64,000 nucleotides of DNA from Burkholderia arboris (GTDB taxonomy: Bacteria; Pseudomonadota; Gammaproteobacteria; Burkholderiales; Burkholderiaceae), in assembly GCF_902499125.1 (NCBI RefSeq), contig NZ_CABVPX010000025.1, positions 49,009 to 113,008 on the forward strand, in the 5' to 3' direction. Below the pieces are notes generated by a model. It was not told the origin of the DNA. It made no database searches and worked only from the letters and a program-made list of their open reading frames with translations. The translations under genes and the position numbers were made by a program. This document shows, piece after piece, positions 63,732 to 64,000 of the stretch (the first letter of the stretch is position 1; each line of letters begins with the position of its first letter).

Positions 63732-63765
63732 AGCCCCCGTGCGCGTGAGCGCACGGGGGCTTTTT
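63732..63765 (+). terminator. Rho-independent terminator of paaF
   Basis: A 13-bp perfect stem (63732-63744 and 63749-63761) with a GTGA loop is followed by TTTTT. Confidence 0.93.
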
Positions 63766-63786
63766 CAAATTTCTTCACAAAGGGGC

Positions 63787-63815
63787 TTGCGTAGATCGGG
63801 GCAGATGCTTAGAAT
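63787..63815 (+). promoter_or_regulatory. Upstream promoter-like element
   Basis: TTGCGT (63787-63792) and TAGAAT (63810-63815) are separated by 17 bases. Together with the element at 63947 it looks like a tandem promoter. Confidence 0.55.
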
Positions 63816-63946
63816 CACGCCTCTTTCGCGCTAACGGAAACGCGGCGCGGGAGGAAGGGAAGCGGTGCTGTTGGGGCTGGGTAGTAGCGGTCTCGGTGGT
63901 ACAGGAAGTTGAGCCCCGCAGTTGCAACGATGTAGTAAAAAAGTTG

Positions 63947-63975
63947 TTGACGAGCTGCGAAACACGGTTCATAAT
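63947..63975 (+). promoter_or_regulatory. Strong sigma-70 promoter, rRNA-operon-like
   Basis: TTGACG (63947-63952) and CATAAT (63970-63975) are 17 bases apart, with an A-tract (GTAAAAAAG) just upstream resembling an UP element. The C/T-rich stretch after the -10 is like that of Burkholderia rRNA promoters. The transcribed gene is beyond the right edge. Confidence 0.72.
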
Positions 63976-64000
63976 CTCGCTTCTCTGCTGCTGAAAACGC

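Larger units (their letters stand above)
63654..64000. other. 347-base region downstream of paaF, ending in strong promoter elements
   Basis: No reading frame is supported. It holds the paaF terminator (63732-63765) and two promoter-like elements pointing right (63787-63815 and 63947-63975). The gene they drive lies outside the window. Confidence 0.7.

Overview
The window is high-GC DNA with the gene content of a Burkholderia (Betaproteobacteria) main chromosome. The paa cluster next to a UbiX/GrxD/PrmC/PrfA/HemA block, a trpEGDC operon and a type VI secretion edge fit the Burkholderia cepacia complex best. That assignment comes from protein recognition and gene order, not from a search. No insertion sequence, prophage, CRISPR array or tRNA was seen.

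Layout. 1-5621: edge of a T6SS cluster, with tssM cut by the left end, a TagX-like peptidoglycan peptidase and a divergent Ala-rich membrane protein with a cysteine tail. 5828-9114: a ZntB/CorA-type transporter, a 50-residue XapX protein, and a quinone oxidoreductase divergent from a LysR regulator. 9236-15883: an M1 peptidase lipoprotein, a WHy-domain lipoprotein, a YegP protein, two methyltransferases and a DUF1415 protein. 15960-20592: a TetR regulator and divergent MFS transporter with a well-resolved shared promoter/operator region, a nitroreductase, a YegD-type Hsp70 and a cold-shock protein with a predicted long leader. 21013-28814: an APC permease, a YgiD-type dioxygenase, then ubiX, grxD, prmC, prfA and hemA on the minus strand, preceded by an atypical response regulator. 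28986-32300: a small membrane protein, aminopeptidase P, an isochorismatase-type hydrolase and a HAD protein, probably one operon. 32432-39289: ettA, a DUF3761 protein, a LysR/MFS divergent pair, a YjbR protein and an amino acid permease. 39622-41592: an uncharacterised alpha/beta hydrolase plus radical SAM pair with codon use less GC-rich than its neighbours. 41660-47649: ychF, a UbiH-family monooxygenase, dsbC, an M61 peptidase and azoR. 47771-55080: rpe, gph, the trp attenuator, trpE, trpG, trpD, trpC, a CYTH protein and ung, all on the minus strand. 55258-56946: apaG, a small membrane protein and mltA. 57123-63653: phenylacetate catabolism (paaK, paaI, paaG, paaJ, paaN and divergent paaF). 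63775-64000: two strong promoter-like elements pointing off the right edge, resembling an rRNA operon promoter.

How the parts work together. The trp block makes tryptophan from chorismate and appears to be controlled by a leader peptide with three Trp codons near its end and a terminator hairpin. The paa block activates phenylacetate to its CoA thioester and carries the ring-opened products to acetyl-CoA and succinyl-CoA; the epoxidase genes (paaABCDE) are not here. Convergent gene pairs are repeatedly separated by hairpins with A-runs on one side and T-runs on the other, so one hairpin can stop transcription from both sides.

The items most worth a second look are the trp attenuator with a promoter inside gph, the hydrolase/radical SAM pair, the degenerate receiver upstream of hemA, the clamp-binding motif on Ung, and the T6SS-linked cysteine-tail protein.
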